NCBI GenBank assembly: GCA_963978545.1
Contig: OZ021727.1
Coordinates: 48,211,385 to 48,275,384 of the forward strand
Direction: 5' to 3'
Source: Linyphia triangularis
Lineage: Eukaryota; Arthropoda; Arachnida; Araneae; Linyphiidae
DNA length: 64,000 nt
Part shown: in pieces, positions 38,601 to 53,600 of the stretch
How the letters are laid out: each line of letters begins with the position of its first letter
How positions within the stretch are numbered: position 1 is the stretch's first letter
Program-made: the position numbers and the translations under genes
Notes under the pieces: model-generated
Seen by the model: only the letters and a program-made list of their open reading frames with translations
The model's database searches: none
What the model was told of the DNA's origin: nothing

Positions 38601-41600
38601 TTCTTAAGCGAGTCACAACCGAGAGTTGTAATCAGAGAGGTTGGCCATTTTTTATATCACTGTATTTGTGGTGGAAAATTTTCATCATGTTTATGATTTT
38701 TTTATTGCAAGAAAGTTTTTTGTGTTTTTGAGGTTGGTGGTTCGTCTACTTTTCAAAAGTGTTTTTTTGGGGGATCATTAATTACTAACCTTTTAAATCA
38801 TTAATTACGGTATGAATCGGAACACCATGAACAAATTGAAAATAAATTGAAGTCCTAGTTTTTTCAATATTTTTTGGGTTGATCCTCAAAGAAGAAGGTA
38901 ATACCCAAGTTTCGATGTCAAAAGTATGTTCGTTAACGATCTTATTACACCCGATTTTTACTTCGAAAGTTGAGAAGTGTTCCGATTCACCCCATTTTAC
39001 GGTAGGTGATTGTTTTCATTTTTGAGTAGACATTATTTTTCAAAGTAATATCTATATATTTAATAGGCAATACGTTTTTTGGGGTTAGTCCGTCAGCCTA
39101 AACTGCTCAACCGATTTCAATGATCAAGGTGTCATTTTAAAGGAAATAAGCTGTAGATTTGCCAAAACGTGCCAAAATAATTTATTAACACTTTATTAAT
39201 TAGTTAAACTTCAATATTTTTCATCATTAAGCTACTACAAAGCCTCAATGATTTTGAATATATGATTGGCAACATCCTTAAGTATGTAAACAACAAACCG
39301 GCTGCTCGGGGGTTCAACCAACCAACCAACCGTTAAAACGTACGTAAACACCAAACCCGTTGCTAATTTTAAAGCTCTTTTTAAACTCTTCGTTTCAAAG
39401 TTGATTTTTTCTGTTTTTCTGAAGCATTTTTGTATTAGAGTAATTATTATTTTGAAGTATTCCTATCCAGAAAATGCCTCGCGTAGGACGTCGTTCTCCC
39501 TTACGTATGTAAACAACAAACCCATTGCTAATTTTAAAGCTCTTTTTAAACTCTTCTTTTCAAAGTTGATTTTTTCTGTTTTTCTGAAGCATTTTTGTAT
39601 TAGAGTAATTATTATTTTGAAGTATTTCTATCTGCTTCGCGTTGGACGTCGTTCTCTAACGGGGTGACTTATCAGAATAAATAAAAAATATTAGGACTTC
39701 AATGTAAGGGCATAGCTAATGAAGTTTTAAGTCAGAATTTTGCCGGATAGTATATTTAACTTTCTATTATGAAACTTGCAATTTGGGTGTTTTCTCTATT
39801 AGGCCTTACATTAAATTTATAAAAATTTGGTTACATTTTTTATGGCTGGCAAACCTATTCGAGAGCAGCAAGATGTTTTAAGCACAAATTCGAGCGGCAA
39901 AGCCGCTCAATCCGAGCGCAGCGAGGCGTTTGGGGGTTGGCGAGCGTTAGCGAGCAGGGGGCGAAGCCCCCTAGTTTTATTTAAATAGCTTGTCTTTTTA
40001 TTGCAAAATTTTGACGAAATCGACATTTCCACAACTTAACTTTAGTATTCCACGTAATTAGAAGTCAATTGTTTATTCGCATATTAAAGTTTTTTTATTT
40101 TATGTAGATCATGTATTTTTTTTTTCTTTCTTTTTAGTGAAAATGGAGAATTTAATTGGTACAATGAAATCTTTGGAAATGAACAAATTTATTAAATGGA
40201 TTGATAACGCTGGATTAACCGAAAAACTTCAAACGGAAAACTTAACAGTATTTGCTCCCTCAAACGAAGCTCTTATTGACTTTGAAGATGACACGGAGGA
40301 TGTGAGTATTTTTTCGGGAAGTTACTTTTAAAGACATAACACAACTGTGTGATGTGACTAAATTAACGCTCCTGTAGACTCGTTACCTTTCCAATATATT
40401 CGGTTGTAACTTACGGCGGAAGTAGAATGTTTAATTTAGGAATATATTTCAAAAATTATTTGAATGTTACGATTTGTTTTCAAATGATGATTGGAATAAC
40501 CTTTTAAATAGTTAATTTCTACCAAATATATCAAGTCCATGCTGATTGAATATCTTTGATAACCAAAAATTAGTAAATTGATTGGCACTTATGTGTAATC
40601 TCGTCGACCGTTGGTGGGACATAAAGTTTTTCAAACGGAATCCCTTTAGTTCGTCGAAAGGTCGGTGAAGGATACGTAAGTACCAATTGATTATATTTAT
40701 CAAATAACTAAATTCTCTGTTAATTGGCATATTTTAGCTGCGACATAGTCAATATCTAATATGTCAACCCGGAACTTCAATTTAAAGCCAAAGAATTCCC
40801 AATTGAGTTACTATAGGAACATTGTATCTATACATGAATTATAGAAATGTTACCGACAAATTTCATTGATGCCTTCAATTTTTGATTTATGGCATATGGT
40901 CCTGGTATTTAAAGAATATATGAGTTTCAAATGGCTTTCTTCTCAAATTTCTGGAACTTATTCCTGTAAAATTATTGTATAGGAACTTGTTTCAACGAAG
41001 TCTTATACTTTGATTCACACGGATGTCCAATTTGAGTGCAGTGAGTGTTTACATATTAGTCAATCTCTTTTACATTATTTTATCACTACAATGTGTGATA
41101 AATATACTAACATACATGAATTAAGGTGTTTTTTTTTTAATTGCGTGTTTTCAGCAAACAAAAAACCTTCTGTCAGTAAAGTAGTAGTAGTTTTTTTTTT
41201 TTTTCACTCAAAAATAAATCTTTGTCCTCTGGTCTGAATAATATTCGTCAATTTTCATTGCAATGCTTTGAATTTTCTTTGAACAAATCACCATCCTCTG
41301 CTTAAAGAATTTAGAGCAAGAGGCCTTTTAGGTTATGAGGGGCCTATTTCGGAAACGGTGTGCTCTCTGCAGAGTTGCAAAGATAAGCGATTGATTAACT
41401 ATATTTGAAAATCTATAGTATATAAGATAAGCTTAATGCACAATATACGGTTGGTTATATCGATTTTTTCTGGCGCAAAAGTGGCACAACGGTTATTATT
41501 CTATCCTGGAACATAGATCAAGAAATGGACTTCTGAAAGTAGTCTGTTAGACAAGGGATGACGCATTCTGAGAGGCCTTTCAAGAGTGAAGTCCCTATAT

Positions 41601-44600
41601 TTGCATCTCGAATAGGGAAAAAACTAGAAAACTCCACCAGATAACCTATTAATCTATGTGAGAATATTTGTTGCAATCGTGGCCATGTCTACACAATTCA
41701 AAAATAGAAAACTGCAGACATATACGCCTAGACTCGATCCCAAGACCTCTCGTTTGCGAGAAGAAATCCAGAATATAATGTATGTGAATAGAATCAAAAG
41801 GGTTAAAGAGAAACCGGATTTATGTTCCTATTTAAATCCGATCCCATTCAAAATTTGCTGTGAGGAAATGTGCAATAGTCTGGCCTCGGAAGGAAAATAA
41901 TGTCATAAAATCAAAATTGTTATTTATGAACCGGTACTTAGTTTGTCTTTTTATGCGTCTATTAAGTGTGTTGGACTATGAGACAATTAGAAGTGAAATT
42001 TTTCCACCAAGTAAGACTTTTGCTCTCACACTACAATATTAGTGAATGGTTTATACATAAACTTGGTTCCATTCGTGGCCAACATTCTCTGCTAAAATTT
42101 GCATGCATTATAGTTGTGCTATGTGTCAAATTAGGAGAAGAGGTCCTAATAGGTCTAGAGGAGAAGAGTTTTTATTTCAGAAGTTCCCACCTTAAGTAGC
42201 AGAAGTTTCGATAGGAAATCAATGTCAAATTTACACGGAATATACCAAAAAAGTTACACTAGTGATAGTTGAAGCTCTCTACGAGGTTAGTAAGATTACA
42301 CAAAATCAACAACCAAAGATCCACCTGAAATTCTTAAAGCTCTTTTAGCAGAAGAATATAGTCGGTAAGTTTATGCAGGACCGGTCTAAGATCAAAATAC
42401 TGTGTGTTAAAGAATGAGTTTTGACATTCCTTACAATGAAAATGGGTATAAAAACCCTCCAAAAATGATATGGGTGCTATATAACTGAAATTTGCTGGAA
42501 CTTATTATCTGAAGTTGGCATTTTAGAGGGATTAAAAACTAAATCCAACCAGTAATAAATAGTAAATATAAAAGTAAAGTATTTACTTCCTTTTTATTAT
42601 TTTTATTATTTAAAACGACTTCTTCTATTACTAATTCTTTTAACTGACTTTTTCAAACTTCAATATGCATGCTGTACTGTACTTGCGTAAAGAGCAAACT
42701 CCTAAATTCTTTTATTCAGTTTATAGTTTTGTCAGGTAGAAAATAACACACACTTTTTAACTACAACAAAAGTTTTGATTCATGAAAAAAACATTTATCT
42801 AGAAAAAGTATTACATAAAATTTGTTGAGTTTCTCTTGCGAAAGGTAGATTAGGCTAATTTGCAATCAAAATTACATTAAATTTAAATAATTTTTGTTCT
42901 CTCGTTTCGGCGCCCATCTCAAATTCCCACGTGTGCCACCATACACGCCTTAGACCGGCCCTGAGTTTATGGGAAAATCATGTCTCATCTCATGACTTGT
43001 TGGCACGATCTTTAAGCACGGAGTCCATAAAATTTTAGCACTGTTGCGGCTTCAAAATGCATATTTGAAAACTCTTGTAAAAAGGAAGAGGGGGACAATA
43101 GTATGGAATTTGTTAATGTTAACGTTACGTGAACGTTAATGAAATAAAATATGTTGCAAGTTATCCGACTAAAATGATAAGTATATACTTTGATTTTAGG
43201 ATGCATTTATTTGATGTTTAACTCAATCTTTATTCATAGAACGAGATATCAGCTATAAATCCTGCAAAACGATTAACAGATGTGACTTCTATTGTGGCTG
43301 GCCACATTGTGAAAGGATTCGAAAACATCGATATTTTAGAAGACGAGCATCTATTGGACACTAGCGATGGCCAATCAAAAATTAGAATAAACAAATATCA
43401 ACCAGCCCATGAAGTAAGTATTTAAAAGAGTCCACTTTTGTATTATGATCTATAGTTACTAAATTTGATTATCGTTAGAAAAATAGAATTGATTGAGTAA
43501 AAATGTATTTAACACATACAATTTCATAATCGACTCGCATAGTGTTAAAAGAATAAAACATTTTGATTATCCATTTGGTTATCAATAACGCATGACATAT
43601 TTTATTTCTATTTAGGTAGTAACAGCTAATTGTATTCCAATCAGTGGAAAAAACAATTTTGCTACTAATGGAATTGTCCATTTAATCTCTGGTGTATTAC
43701 CTCAACCTCAGAAATCATTAGGCGAAATCATTGAAAGCAACGAAGAATTCACTAAATTTAAAAATCGTAAGTATTTATGAGTTTTGAAAAGAATATTAAA
43801 ATTATCTTCCAGTTAAAAAATAAAAAAAAATAAAAATACAGTGCAAAATTCAATGTTTTTTCACTATCTGAAATTTTATTAGTATCAAAAGGTTAAAAAT
43901 CCTTTTAAAGATTTAGAGAATACATAAAGTCGTATAAAGCTGAAAAGTTTAAACAGTTTGGTAGATTTAAATTCTGTAACAAAATTATTGTACCTGTTCT
44001 TATAATTTTAATAGTTGTTAAGTCATACACTACTTTGGCCACATGAATGTTACTTATTATCTACAAGAAGCTAAAAAATTAATTAAATTTGGGGTATCAT
44101 TAAGTGGAAATTTTAAATTCAGGTAAATTGTGGGATAGTAATTAAAAAAGCGAATAGGAAGTTGGTTTTCATCAGGAAGACCATGGTATATAAATCTAGG
44201 GATATTATTTTGCCACTTTGTAAGAGACTGTATAAATGAGGCCCCACTAGACTGACACGAGCTTGTATAGACCATGTCTGTTGATTATGAAATGTAATTC
44301 TGGTCACCTTTTTGCATCAAATTACACTAATGAAAATATTGCATTCAGTCAAAAAAGAAATTCAACTTTTTGCATTTCTATGCGTTTTGAAACGCCTTGA
44401 GCTTAAAAAAGTGGTATAAAATTTTTTTGTCTGTGGTCAGCATAACTTGGCATATAAAAACTCCCAAACGAATGACTTACGATGTTTAAATTTTCTACAC
44501 TTATTAGTGATAGTCATGGAACCTATTATTAAGGCTTTTGTTAAAATTGCGTCATTATTAAAAAGGCCATTGAAAAATTCATTTTTTTCAGCAGTTGCCA

Positions 44601-47600
44601 CAAAAACGGCCTTAACGATTTTCATGAAAATCGCTATGGTAAAGGCTTTTTAAGGTCTTCTAAACATCTCCATCTTTGAAATTTGATAAAAGTTGAAAAA
44701 CGAGCGTCTTTAATGTAGAATTCTCTTCCTTTAGCATTGCCTATCAATGACTGCTTCTCTTCTGTTCACTTTACGCAAAGGAATAATGTAATAATTATCT
44801 CCAAACGTATCACCAATTTGGCAGTATTTTTGACTATGTAATATTTATCGCCTAACTGTCAATTTTTTTAATTAATGAAAATCGTACATTATTAAATACA
44901 GTGACCAGTATTATAGTGTAATTGAATGATGTGTTATGTTCAACATCTGTAGTTTTTTTTTAAAGAAAGGATAGTGCCTGGTTGGAAAGTTGCGTCATTT
45001 TTTGCAGTTGTAGTCATAAAACTTTTCTATCAATTTTTAAAGCATTTGAAATATTTATAATTTTTCTATTAGTGTCATAATTTTCTACAGATAAATTTAC
45101 ACCATTTGGGCAGTTTTGACCACTTGGTTGTTGGGAAATAATTTAATCAAAAAAATTTAAAAATAGGTTTAGGAAATATGTTTTTAATTTTAACATATTT
45201 GTTTACCTTACAGTTTTGGTTGACAGTAGTTTTCTAGAAGATCTAAAAAAAGACAACCAACCTTGGACTCTATTTGTCCCAACAGATGAAGCTTTTAGGA
45301 AACTGCCTCGAAGTTTAAAAAAGCAAATCGATTCTGGAGAAGGCTGTGTTCAAAGTAAGTAAACTTTTTAAAATAAAAAGTATGTTAATAAAATATTTTG
45401 GAACTATTGGCTTTTTCTTTACTTATAAAGAACAAAATGTTGCATTTTGAAGAATGTGACAACTATTATTAAGCTTATTAGTTAAATATCCCCTCCCTAG
45501 CATATTTGAAAATGAAATAGAATAAACAGCTTTAAATACAACATGACTCCTGCTTGTAGTTTTATTGTAAGCTATAGTAAACGAGCTATATATTTACTTT
45601 CACTTATGAGTATTTTGTGACTCAATTCTTATTGATATTCAGTGAAAACAGATTGGGTTTGAATCCTCTTTGTTCTGGGCTAAAATTAAGAAGTGTGAGT
45701 ATGCACACTTCTGCATACTGATATAGAATACCTGGTATGCGAGTACTTAAAATTAATCATGCTTTTTAATGATTGCTATTTCAATTTTCTCTAGGTATAC
45801 TCCATCAACACATTGTGAAAGGAACAATCTGCACTACTGCAGTTGTCAGTCAGATTCGTGTGAAAAATATTTTGGAAAACACTCTCCAGTTAACAAAAGA
45901 TGAGACAGAGAAGCTAAGAGTAGAAGGAGCACTCATAGACACACAGAATTTGATGGGAACCAATGGAGTTATACATGTTATAGATAAAGTTTTGATTCCA
46001 CCTCAAGGTAAGTTATAAAGAGGGAGTGTTCCAAAAAATTGATTTTAGATAACAAGTAATGAAACTTCATAAAAGAGTGCCATTGCTGCCTGATTTTTAA
46101 AGAAATAAATTGAAGGGTATACAGGGGAAGCACCCTGATATTGCATTCTGTAGGATTTCACATCCGGTATGAATTCTGCGCCAAGACGATTAATTCGAAA
46201 AAATGGTAGCATCAACATTTGTTTATGAAAACAGGGGAAGTGTTGGTTATTATTTTCACTTCTTTTCGTAGAATTTTTTTTTTTATAGAGGTCATGTAAA
46301 TGACATTTTACTATATTGAGGGCTGGATTTTTATAGCAGAGCAGAAGAGTCAAGATTGACTAAACTGCTATACATTGTGGGATATTGTGTACTTATGAGT
46401 AATTGGTTTACACAATATTACAGAAGCAACAATGTTGTAAAGTGGATTTATTTTGAATTCGATATTATTTAATAAAATAACAAAGAATATATAACAATAG
46501 AATCTTTTTAGTTTTTTTTATGTAGAATATTTTTCAAAAAGTTATACAACTCCTAATCTCTTTGAATTTTTATATTATAAATTATAGCTTACCAGCTTAC
46601 CCAGAAAACTATTAATATGATGACAAGAGATTAGATTCCTGGCAACATCCCTTTATATACCTTTGTGCTTTGAAAATGAGTAGACATAACAGCGATTATG
46701 ACAAACCTCTCATTATAGAACTGATGTTTCTTAGGCATTTTTCAGTTTGTCTCATATACTAGGTTCAATTGTTGCAATGTTTTGGAGCCATTCACTAGTA
46801 GCTTTTTACAATCATCAAAAGACCTAAACATTTTAAAAGCACAAATACTTAAACATTGTCTATTAAAAATCTCTTTAGATAGTTGACAATGCAAATAACT
46901 TTAATATAACATAACTTCAATAATTTTGAAAAATTTAAACTTTATGTTTTAGTTTAAAATATATGCCTAGAAATAAATTTTAGCTGTTTTGATTTTATAT
47001 GTGCACAAGAGTTACACGAGATCTATACCAAGCTAAAACGTCATTAGAACATGGTTTAGAATTCCACAAGGTCTTTAAAAGGGAAACGGTTGCATATTTG
47101 GGTCTGGAATAGGAATAAACACCGAAAACTGAACTAAGCAGACCGAAACTCTAGCTGGTACTACTCACATCATGTTAACTAGCGAACGCAACCCAATACC
47201 ATAAGGGAAAGAAAATATAGGTTGATTAAAGGCTATCATTAAATGGAAATTGAGATCCAGGATTGCATTTGTCGGATCCGAATTTCAGGGCTGCCATTGA
47301 CTATAAGCTTTGAAAATAGTTGCTTTAGTAGCCTTAGATGTTAAAAATAGTAGCTAAAATAGTAGTCTCAGACGTTGAAAATAGTAGCCAAAATAGTAGC
47401 CTCAGAAGTTGAAAATAGTAGTAATTTTTTTCAAGTCGACAATTGTCTTGTTTTGAAGGTTTAAGTATTCAACAAGATCGGAATAAAACTATTGATTAAC
47501 ATAAAACACGAAAACCCAGACACTCCACTGTGGTCTTTCAATTCAAAATAGTATCTTAATATAAAGTAAACACAACGTACTATACGATAAAGATAATGTA

Positions 47601-50600
47601 TTATAACACTCTTAACGATACTTTATCCGGTAAAACGTTCAAAAGAATCTAATATCCACTCTTTTTCATGCTTTTTTTTTTATTAAAATTGAAAAAGAAA
47701 AAAAATAGTTTTCTTTAAGCCTTCAAAGTAAAAAAAGTTGGAAACGGTAAAAATCGACTGGAAAAAAACATATATAATTTTTTTTGAAATTTCCTAAAGT
47801 CAAACAACTTTTTGGCAAAAAAAAAGTTTCAAGTTTAAACAATTATATTGCATTGACAATAACAGGCAGATTTTTAATTTTTTTAAGCGGAATTCAAAGT
47901 AATTAAATAAATTGGCTTAGCTACTATATTAAAATTTTTGTCGTTCCTCATCGATTGACCTACACGGCGAAATCGATCCTCACACCGACACACTTCACGT
48001 CTATAACATCAACGGAAGCCTTGATGAAAGTCCCCATTACAACAACGCAAATCTCGGCAGTTATAGCATCAGAACCAAAATGGCTGCGCAAATAACGGGA
48101 AAAGCAGCTGTTAAATCCTTATATCAGCGTAACCTTTGGCGAAAATGACAATCACTTCAATGCAAATATAAACGATAGTGCCTTCCATACCGATGCAAAT
48201 CTCGCAATGGGTATATTACATCAGCGTAATACGTGGCAAATATGGCCATCACAACACCGTAAATCTCGGCGATCACCCAGCATATAAATCTAAATCTCGG
48301 CAATAGCGGCCATTGTATCGACGTAACAATCAATGAAATTAAAAATCACACACTAACATAAATATTTATGATAGAGACAAACATTAAAGGAAGCAGTGAT
48401 AAAAGTGGTCATTTTACAGGAGGTTTTGGGAATTCTGAATGCAAGCAAGGATCCAAGGCGATCAGACTTATAATCAATGACACACATGCATCCCCTAGAA
48501 ATTTTAATGTGGATTTGCATCGATCCCAGGAAATTTTGGTTGAAAATGCCGAAATCGGCATATCCGCAGAACTATATCATGTGTGATTTTTAGTGAGGAT
48601 TTCATTCCCTATATGTTAAGTCAAAGAAACAAAAGCTTGCTTTTCACAACCGTCTTGTTTGACACACAAGTAACTCCACTTTGCAGCTTTGCTTATATAA
48701 TAGTGATAAGTGACGGGTGGATGCAAAATGTCATACAATACACTTCTCCTATTTCGTGATTTTCAGTACCTGGTGATTGACTTGGGAAAATAACAAGGAT
48801 TTCTTATACTTAAATACTACAACTACCTTGGCAAAGTTAGGAGACTTTCTTAACATGAGAAGAAAACGATTTATAATGACGTTATCAGGACATTTAAATT
48901 GTGCAAAAGTAAATGCCCCATTGGCTAAGTGGCAATCCTCAATCGCTAAAGGTATAATTTATTCGGTATTTTTACGCAAATGTCAATTATCAATTGAAAA
49001 AGAAAACTGTCTATACTGATGGCAATTTCTTCCGGCGTTCACGACAAATTCATTTTTGTCAACAAAAGTAAATTGAGGCAAAACAATTTGATACTTGAGA
49101 ATATTTAGTGTATGTTGTTGAGCCTTGCACGACAAAAGATAAAACATAGGAACCAAACAGGTAGGCGAAAACAACCCTGTTTGATGTCGAAAATAACAAT
49201 CGCCCGTGCGCTGTTACCAGAGAAATACTATCATTCGACTATAAAAACGACCACTCGATCCATGAATATAAACTAAAATTAACCCCTATTTCGAAAACGT
49301 TTGCTCTTCGTACCTCCTTATAAATATCAACGTTTTGACAAAACTGCATTAGTACTCAATAGGCGATTTTTTAGTTCGTCCTACTATCGGACTGTAATTT
49401 CATAAAAAAATAGTCGCCTTAGCCCAAAAATAGTTGAAGGTTTTGCTTAAAATAGTCGTTTTGGGCCCTTTTTTCATTGAAATAGTAGCCATAGTCGCCT
49501 GGCCACTAAAATAGTCGCTTTAGTAGCCTTTTTAGTCGCCTGTGGCAGCCCTGGAATTTCTAAGATAGACAATTTTTCACATTGCATTTGGGACAAAGAA
49601 TAGTTTGTGATTTTCTTAAATATTGTTTATCAATGGTAATTAATAAAATTGAATAATAAAACCATTATAAATAAATTCGAATCTTCAAATTCATTAACTT
49701 GCATAAAATCCGTTTTGACGTTAATATTATTGTTTGGTAATTTTGAGATTCGGTATTTCTGTAAAAATCGTTTGAGTTGTATAATATAGAAATGTGAAAA
49801 TAAAACTTTCAGAATAACTCAATTGATGCCAGTATACTATTCTTATGAGTGTCAAAGTAGCTTTTGCGTTCCGTGATTTTTAAGTAAATTCTTTGAATTG
49901 GGACTTAGTTTTCATGAGAGTAGGGTTAGCAAAGTACTTCCTAGCATGGATAGCTCTTTCCCTTCCATCTCTTCTAACCTCATTAGACATTAATTGCCTT
50001 GGCGCAGAAACTACGACTGATTACCAAAAATACGATATCAGGGTTCTTCCCCTGTACCCTTCAATTGTCAATCTGAAGATTTAAAAATTTTACTATATAC
50101 ATTTTTCAACAAAACAAGAGTAATTTTCAAATTTGATCTTAGCTATTTCTTTTTAAAGTTGTAAAATATATACAATAAATACACATAAGATTATAACGAA
50201 GTTAATGGAATAATATTTTAGGTATATAATGTGTACAATTTTATAAAAACTATAACGTTAAATAACAGCAAAAAACGAATATGGATCAATGGAAATAAAA
50301 TAATGTTATTTAAATAACTGAACTATACAGTCTTGATTTGAAATTAAATTGGGCTTTTTATATGAAAGATTTTGATAAAAGTTAGAGCAAACTAGTTATT
50401 AAATTTTTTTTTCAATATGTTATAATGTAAAATATAAGCCTCTATTGGAAAAGAACATAATTACACTATTAATTTATATTTTGAGTACTTTATCAACGTA
50501 TTGTGAACAAAAATATATTTTCCAGCTCGTAGTCTTTTGAAAGCTTTAGAAGAGGAAGAAAGAAGGGATCTTCTAGACCTTATTGAACTTACTGACATGA

Positions 50601-53600
50601 TTTCAAGTTTGGAAGAGGCGCAGAACGTTACTTTCTTTATGCCATCCGAAGAAGCTTTTAAGGTAAAACATTCAATCAATTATAAATGGATCAATTAGAA
50701 AGTAAGACAGGTGAGGAAAAAACAATGTAATGATCCTTTCAGGTTTATGCAATTGTAGCATACAAAAACCACTATCGATTAGTTACAAACTATTTTATTA
50801 ATGAAACACACACACACACACACAAAAATCCCTAATTCAATAAAAATTATAGTATACGAAAATAAATTAAAAAAATATCAACACCATATTAGGATGTATA
50901 GAAATAAACTTTTAACAGTAGATATGTTCAACAATTCTATGCTTTCTGGCATCATAGTGATTCCAGAGATATGATACATTTTTAAAGTAAAAATAATGCT
51001 TAGTATCAATTGTAACAATTTTATACTAAATTTGTAAAATGAAAACCTATTCTAAGTTTAGTGATATTCTGTATTTGCTACATAAAGTACATCAATGGCT
51101 TAAAGTAAAAAGGTGTTAATTCCACTTTTGGTGTCGAATAACTTTTTCACATTGTTGAAAAGAGGAAGGGAAGAAGCATTGTATAACTTGATCTCTGCAG
51201 TAAATTTGTAGTTAATGCCATCTAATGAGCATTATGTAAAAGTGCAACTTTGTATTGAGTTAGCACATTTTTACTATAGACTGACAATATTGTAAATATT
51301 GTGTCGACTATAGCATAGTCATAAGAAAATAATAAAGTTGACTTTATGTTTACATTGATACTTGTGTTTATTGTATGATTCTAGTTTTCATAAGTTACTT
51401 TTTGTAATATAATACTAATGCGCATTAAAAGGGGAATCAGAGTTTAAGAACTCAAAAAAAAAAAAAAAATTTGAGATTACTATTGTAAAAAAACTACACA
51501 CAATTTTGAATCCAATGATGCAAAAAGTTTTTAATCTCACTAAATTAGAAGAATTTTTTGTACATTTTTAAATTAAGTGTTGTACATCAATTTGTATTAC
51601 TGTTTTTAACTTTAACGGCTCATATCTCCAAATGCAATTTTGGAGATGTAAGGAATATTTACTCAAAAACTAATAAAGATAAATGCCTAAAATTTTTAAC
51701 ATATATTCTTACCAATATATATCACAATTTGAGAGTAGCATTTTTAAATATTTTTGAAATTAAAGATTTTATACAGTTTTATTACCACCGAAAATGAAAA
51801 TTTTTGAAAATTCTATAGAATGTCAGACCTTTTAATTTTTTTTAAAGAAACTAAAATATTTAAAAAAGCTATAATTAAATTGTGTAATATATTGGTGAGA
51901 ATATATGCTAAAAATTTTAAGCATTTATCTTTAATAGTTTTTGAGTAAATGCTCCTTATGCCTCCAAAATTGCATGTGTAGATATGGGTCGTTAAAGTTG
52001 AAAATATTAACACAAATTGATGCACAGCACTTTTTTAAAAAAAATATAAAAATACTTCTAATTTAGCGAGATTAAAACTTTTTGCACTGTCAGATTCGAA
52101 ATTGTTTGTAGTTTATTTTACAATATTAATCTCAAAATTGATTTTTTGATGTTCTTAAACTCTGACTTAATATAAATTAATAAAATTAAATATAAATTTA
52201 AAATTGAAGTAATTACTTTTTACTGTTTATTTTAGGATTTATCAAATGAAACCAAGTTAGAATTACTCAGCAATCCAGAATTCACAAAGAAAATGCTGCA
52301 GAACCACTTAGTTCAATCACATGTCCCAGCTAATATGTTTACTGATAACAAGAAGTTGGTAACTTTAAATGGGGATGGTATCCATATGAAATTACACCAA
52401 GCGGTAAGGATGAAGATATTTAATATATTTCTTTAAGAGATGGTGTTGAATATTGAAAGCAACAAAACATAATATACTTGATAAAGTAAAAGACAATCTA
52501 ATAATTCAAGTTGACTGTGTTTTTATTTTACTCAATTATTGTAAAATTTTTCAGTTCCCAGGAATTATAACTGCAGCTACCATACAATGTGCTTATGTTA
52601 TAAGTCATGATAATCATGTATGTGGATCAGTTATTCATAAAATTAATAAGGTAAACATAATTTTTATCTGTTGATCTCCTAGTTTATATACATAAAAGCT
52701 ATTTTTTCTTTGCTAACAAAATTTTGTTTGTAGAGTGTTTAAATATTAACAGGATGTCAAATGCGCACTTATTGTAATTAAAATTTTACCAAGCACAACA
52801 AGTTCACTGCATTAGCATGCAAATTTACCATTCACACATTATTTATAAAATGTAAGCTAAATATATATATTTTTTTAGATTGGTGTCATAAAACCTTTCA
52901 CAAATTAAATAGAAATTTGAAATTTCCCATCTTATTTTTCTTGAGAAAATTTCTCAATTTTCAATTTGTATTGTTCTATAAATTGAGATATAATTAATAA
53001 AAAAAAAAATTTAAAAAAAAAAAAAATGATTTTATGTAGTTGCACTTGGTTAAATCACATTTTCTAGCTAATCTATGAACTGACAAAAAATAATCTTTAT
53101 ATAGTTCGTAATCATATTATATTAATTATGAAGTTGATTAATATTTCATAAGTTGCTTATTGATAAATATTTTAATATTTTGTTTCTTTTCTTAGGTTCT
53201 CATGCCACCCAAGGGAAGCATTGTAGATGTAATAAAAAGTATGGACGATCACGAAATCGTCCTGAAGTTACTCCAAAACACAGATTTAATCACAAAACTT
53301 GAAGAAGAAGGACCCTTTACATTTTTAGCTCCAACAGACGAGGCATTTGAAAGAATACACGAAACAAGTTTGGAAGACTTGTTAGAAAATAATACTTTAG
53401 CAGAAGAGATACTGAAATTGCATATTTTACCAGGTAATATATACTTTTATTATAAAATCTAGTATTATAAGTACTATAAGTTAATTTAAATTAACTGAAA
53501 TGAAAACTTGGGTTGAACATATCAATAAGGAATTAATATGAAAACAATTAATCTACTTTTCTCAAAAATTATTCATACACAAAAGATTGTGATTAAGGGA

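Larger units (their letters stand above)
34571..39002. mobile_element. TA-flanked inverted-repeat element, 4.4 kb with later insertions
   Basis: The ends CCGTAAAATGGGGTGAAT are inverted at 34571 and 39002 and flanked by TA on both sides (34569-34570 and 39003-39004). GGGGTGAATCGGAAC motifs recur inside near each end (34599 and 34989; a related GAATCGGAAC at 38814). Between them lie a 115-bp tandem array, a SINE, a 796-bp inverted-repeat element and a 212-bp segment repeated at 40311. No intact transposase is seen. An alternative reading is two solo fragments in opposite orientation. Confidence 0.65.

Noticed and set aside
51558..52025. Two similar short proteins on opposite strands
   Set aside because: They are mirror images produced by the arms of the palindromic element at 51437-52165.
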